The notes below the pieces were generated by a model. That model was given only the letters and a program-made list of their open reading frames with translations. It had not been told where the DNA came from and ran no database searches. The position numbers and the translations under genes are program-made. Shown piece after piece: positions 7,266-10,079 of a DNA stretch of 10,079 nucleotides (position 1 is its first letter; each line of letters begins with the position of its first letter). This DNA comes from CAJBLF01 sp964430205 (lineage in GTDB: Bacteria > Patescibacteriota > Gracilibacteria > Absconditabacterales > Absconditicoccaceae): contig CAYSER010000031.1 of the NCBI GenBank assembly GCA_964430205.1, positions 1 through 10,079 on the forward strand, given 5' to 3'.

Positions 7266-9352
7266 TGGCTAAGGCACCATGACTAAATCTAAACAATCGA
7301 CAATTAGGCATGTCTACAGACGAATACTCTGGTGGTAGTTTCTTGTATTCTCAAAATATTAATGTATCAAAGAACTCTAAATCATTCAAAATATCAGACT
7401 ATATTGTATCAACAGATATATCATATAGTTCGTGAAATATTATAGCATTAACATGACCATACAACTCTAATTATCCATTCTGATTCTCAGATGATTGATA
7501 TATTGAATCAGACACAACATATAATTGATTTAATTTGTCTAGAGATATATGATGACCATTATATAAAAGAACAACATGATACGTAAACGCAATTAAACTA
7601 TGATGATATACATATGCTTTCACGGCAGACAAATTAGACCTTATAACAGGTGACCTATATACGTGAATATTTGCAGAGTCTCGTAATGTTGTAACAAATC
7701 CATCACTAACATCTAATAACTGATGGACAATAAATGCTTGATGGACAACGTGAGTAAATTGAGCAACACATACCACAGGTACAGATAGAATTACACAAGC
7801 AATAACAGTAGATTGGACAAATAAACAAAGGATAGCAATAAACGTAACGTGACACACCACAGGAACTTGTGTGGTAAAGTTAGATAACTCTACAGTAGCT
7901 TGAACAATATCATCAACAAGTCCAAACTGGAACACATTTATAATAGATAATCCAAGTGGAACACGAACAACAATAGATTTAGTTCCATCTACCACATTTA
8001 ACTGAACTATACAATATGTTTCTGTGTGATACTTAACAGGAATTGAATTAGAAAAATTATCAATAACATCAGCCACAACACATCCTTTATTAGAGGATTG
8101 AGAAATACTTTACGTTGGTGCTTGAGCTAAGGTAGATACCATCAATATATCCGCACCCGCAACACCAATACTAGAAAATACATTCTCTATAGTAGATAGA
8201 ACACATACGATATTCTCAATACAAAAGATATGACAATCTATTGTATTATTTTCCACAAATAACGAAGATACAAAAATATCTTATCGAGATGGAATATCAT
8301 CTGCCCCTTCAGAAGTTATAACTTGGAAAGACAAAGTATGAACAAATGCTATAGTAGATGGAAACTTGGCGTATGTTCTTTGTGAAAACTGATATAGAAA
8401 AGAGCTATATGTTATGAGTGGTTATGATAAGAAACTTATAGCATTGGGAAAAAGAAATGACCATGCGTTCGGTTATGATAAAGAGGTATATAGATTAGAA
8501 CAAAGAAATGATTTCTACAATAATCCATTACGGACTAATGCTATGTGATTTAGTGGAAATAAACTACTTATACCAGCATATAACTGATTATATACATATT
8601 GATTTGAAAATCCCAATTGAGTAAATGCACTTACTAAGGAATGGGTTGTTGATACCGATACCATATCCGCTACGGCTAATATATGATGATTAATGTATAT
8701 AGCATATAAAACAAAATCAACACCAACAACAAATAGAATAGCATATGTTAGACCATATAGTAACTTGTCTGGTAAGATAAACTACCTAGTAACAAATCCA
8801 ATACTACGAGATAACTTCTCATCAAAGAAACAACTTAATAGGTTTAGAATAGGTTATATATTACCATCACAATATACATCTATAGACCTGTATGTTTCTG
8901 CTAATAATAATTACTTTAGAACATTTACCGTTAGCTGAGTAACTACAACACCTACGGCATGAGCAATATATTATACAGAATATTCTAGTCCATATAATCT
9001 ATATGAAGTAATATCCACAAACATAGTTGCGTGAGCAGGAACAATATCTTGTAGAATGACTAATTACGTATGACCATATACCACATGATGAACACTAACT
9101 AAGGTTTCTTGAGTTTGAGATGCTACTATATCACGAACAGATAGCGATAACTTCATACATCTTAAGAATATAAGCGCTACAACATATACTGCTTGAGAGG
9201 ATTTAATCTTCTGACAGGAATTCCTACAAGCATATATGCCAGATTGGCACACAATACAGTTAAAGATTCAATTAAACTCCACGAGAACATACAACAATCC
9301 AGAAGTATTTGATATACCTATTTTAGCTGAGATAGTATGACAAAATGGTTAA
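7265..9352 (+). CDS. Large tail protein, nozzle- or propeller-like, with sugar-binding-like module
   Basis: A 695-residue beta-rich protein starting in the TAATG overlap with the adaptor gene. The N-terminus (STDEYSGGSFLYSQNINVSK, about residues 17-36) and later motifs (YSNLSGKINYLV; FRIGYILPSQYTSIDLYV) resemble phage tail-nozzle or tail-hub proteins with propeller-like repeats. Residues about 141-255 (NVVTNPSLTSNNGWTINAGW to FNGTIQYVSV) have the pattern of a jelly-roll carbohydrate-binding module and look inserted near the N-terminus. By my count 42 of 61 glycines are TGA, including four TGA-TGA pairs. Six CGA/CGG codons occur; the one at 8285 gives Y-W-D-G-I-S if read as Trp. Position after the adaptor suggests it forms the tail tube tip and may touch the host surface. 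Exact role uncertain. Confidence 0.68.
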
Positions 9353-9953
9353 AGACGAGGTCGTATTACAAAAAGTACAACAGCAAAATGTGGATTTACC
9401 ATCTGCAAGTATTCCTTGATTTAATACAAGACCCCTTAATCAAAGAACACAAGTAAATAATGTATATTTAGACTTTTGATTTATATATTGATACACAAAC
9501 ATAACATGAACTGCCGTTGGTGCAGGAACATATACGGCAGAAAATACAGATATAATACCATTAAGCATAATATGAGACAGTAGTTGAAAATACCCACGAA
9601 AAATAACAGCAGACTGATGATTAATTATTCCAGCAACATGAACATATGCAATAAACGTAAGCACAACATTTAATATGCCAGTAAATACTAATTCTAAGAC
9701 AACGGCAGATATAGTTGCACAATTTGGAAATGTGGCATTGTTATCATTTATATCTCAAGCGGACTATGATTGATGAACAAAATCATTTGTGTATTACGAA
9801 TCTAAGAGGTTTGATTTAACTGTTGATAATTCTAATTATTGATTTACTTGAAACCTACAAAAATGATGAGTTCTATATTTACAAGCAGCACACAAACGAG
9901 ATTGAATAACATTTCAGATAATATCATGAATTTATATTACTAAAATATCATAA
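9345..9953 (+). CDS. Fibre-like protein with C1q/TNF-type jelly-roll pattern
   Basis: A 202-residue protein overlapping the previous gene by 8 nt (ATGGTTAA), so translation is probably coupled. After a short hydrophilic N-terminus, the rest is beta-rich. ITADGGLIIPATGTYAINVS (about residues 87-106) and the C-terminal LYLQAAHK then ITFQIISGIYITKIS fit trimeric C1q/TNF-like jelly-roll domains found in phage fibres and virion decorations. It probably binds the host or decorates the virion. By my count 17 of 20 glycines are TGA, the heaviest use here, including three TGA-TGA pairs. CGA codons at 9597 and 9897 precede Lys and Asp at likely aromatic positions. Assignment to tail fibre rather than head fibre rests on position only. 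Confidence 0.62.
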
Positions 9954-9996
9954 TGAATGTACCAATTACTCCAACAGCGGTTATATGATAATACAA

Positions 9997-10010
9997 TTTA
10001 ATTCTTAAAT
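9997..10010 (+). promoter_or_regulatory. TTTAATTCTTAAAT leader element before the last gene
   Basis: Begins 20 nt before ATG 10017 and matches TTTAATT-TTAA of the elements at 1472 and 4884. No Shine-Dalgarno site is present. Confidence 0.4.
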
Positions 10011-10016
10011 ATATCT

Positions 10017-10079
10017 ATGGCAAATCTTTCCCCAGAACAGGCAGCACTATTAAAGAAAACATATGCTACAGCAGAAGAT
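10017..10079 (+). CDS. Unidentified protein, N-terminal 21 codons only
   Basis: The frame runs from ATG 10017 to the window edge. It begins MANLSPEQAALLKKTYATAE, a helical, Ala-rich start. It follows a leader element shared with four other genes, which supports the start. In this position a further tail or virion protein is expected, but 21 residues are too few to say. Confidence 0.6.
   Translation, partial: MANLSPEQAALLKKTYATAED

Noticed and set aside
7471..8076. A 201-codon minus-strand open frame opposite the tail gene
   Set aside because: It is antisense to the coherent tail reading frame; its openness arises because plus-strand TGA codons and biased codons leave few minus-strand stops. 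Its translation resembles no known protein.
9953..9991. 12-residue frame (MNVPITPTAVIG) starting in a TAATG overlap with the fibre stop
   Set aside because: The junction copies the adaptor-tail junction, but the frame is too short to support and lacks any further signal.
1..10079. TGA read as Trp (code 4) or as suppressed stop
   Set aside because: Walker A and nuclease glycines fall on TGA, TGG is still used at Trp-like sites, and more than 100 in-frame TGAs rule out occasional readthrough.

Overview
The window is about 10 kb from the structural (late) region of a tailed double-stranded DNA phage or prophage. In the standard code almost every gene is broken by in-frame TGA. If TGA is read as glycine, the window resolves into long, tightly packed genes. 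The decisive positions are in the terminase: TGA fills both central glycines of the Walker A loop (codons 256-258 and 262-264) and the glycine after the first catalytic aspartate of the nuclease domain (943-945). UGA=Gly is known from Absconditabacteria (SR1) and Gracilibacteria, so the host is probably one of these ultrasmall CPR bacteria. In addition, 23 in-frame CGA/CGG codons often sit where related phage proteins tend to carry tryptophan. That pattern matches the Absconditabacterales code (UGA=Gly, CGA/CGG=Trp) better than plain code 25. The DNA is AT-rich, stops are almost all TAA, and recognisable Shine-Dalgarno sites are nearly absent.

Layout. 1-1476: large terminase, cut at the left edge. 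1493-1645: a 50-aa basic protein, then a bidirectional terminator (1647-1680). 1683-1874 (minus): a 63-aa Cys/His-rich protein converging on that terminator. 1875-2595: about 720 bp without convincing genes, holding strong hairpins (possible structured RNA), terminator-like and operator-like palindromes, and a consensus promoter (2531-2558). 2596-4554: portal. 4556-4888: 110-aa charged protein. 4906-4971: possible 21-aa Cys/Lys/Gly peptide. 4985-5052: three hairpins in a row. 5076-5645: scaffold-like protein. 5670-6491: major capsid protein. 6500-6542: strong hairpin. 6564-7265: head-tail adaptor-like protein. 7265-9352: large tail protein with a sugar-binding-like module. 9345-9953: jelly-roll-like fibre protein. 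10017-10079: start of another gene.

How they work together. Terminase pumps DNA through the portal into a shell built from the capsid protein on the scaffold. The adaptor closes the portal, and the large tail protein and fibre probably form the tail and contact the host surface. The order portal, scaffold, capsid, adaptor, tail is the usual one for short-tailed phages, though tail type is not proven here.

Two genome-wide patterns stand out. The capsid gene uses no TGA for its 15 glycines, while by my count TGA serves about 56% of glycines in the window and 85% in the fibre gene. Five leaders share a TTTAATT-type element starting 20-22 nt before the ATG, where other bacteria would have a Shine-Dalgarno site. 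All counts were made by eye.
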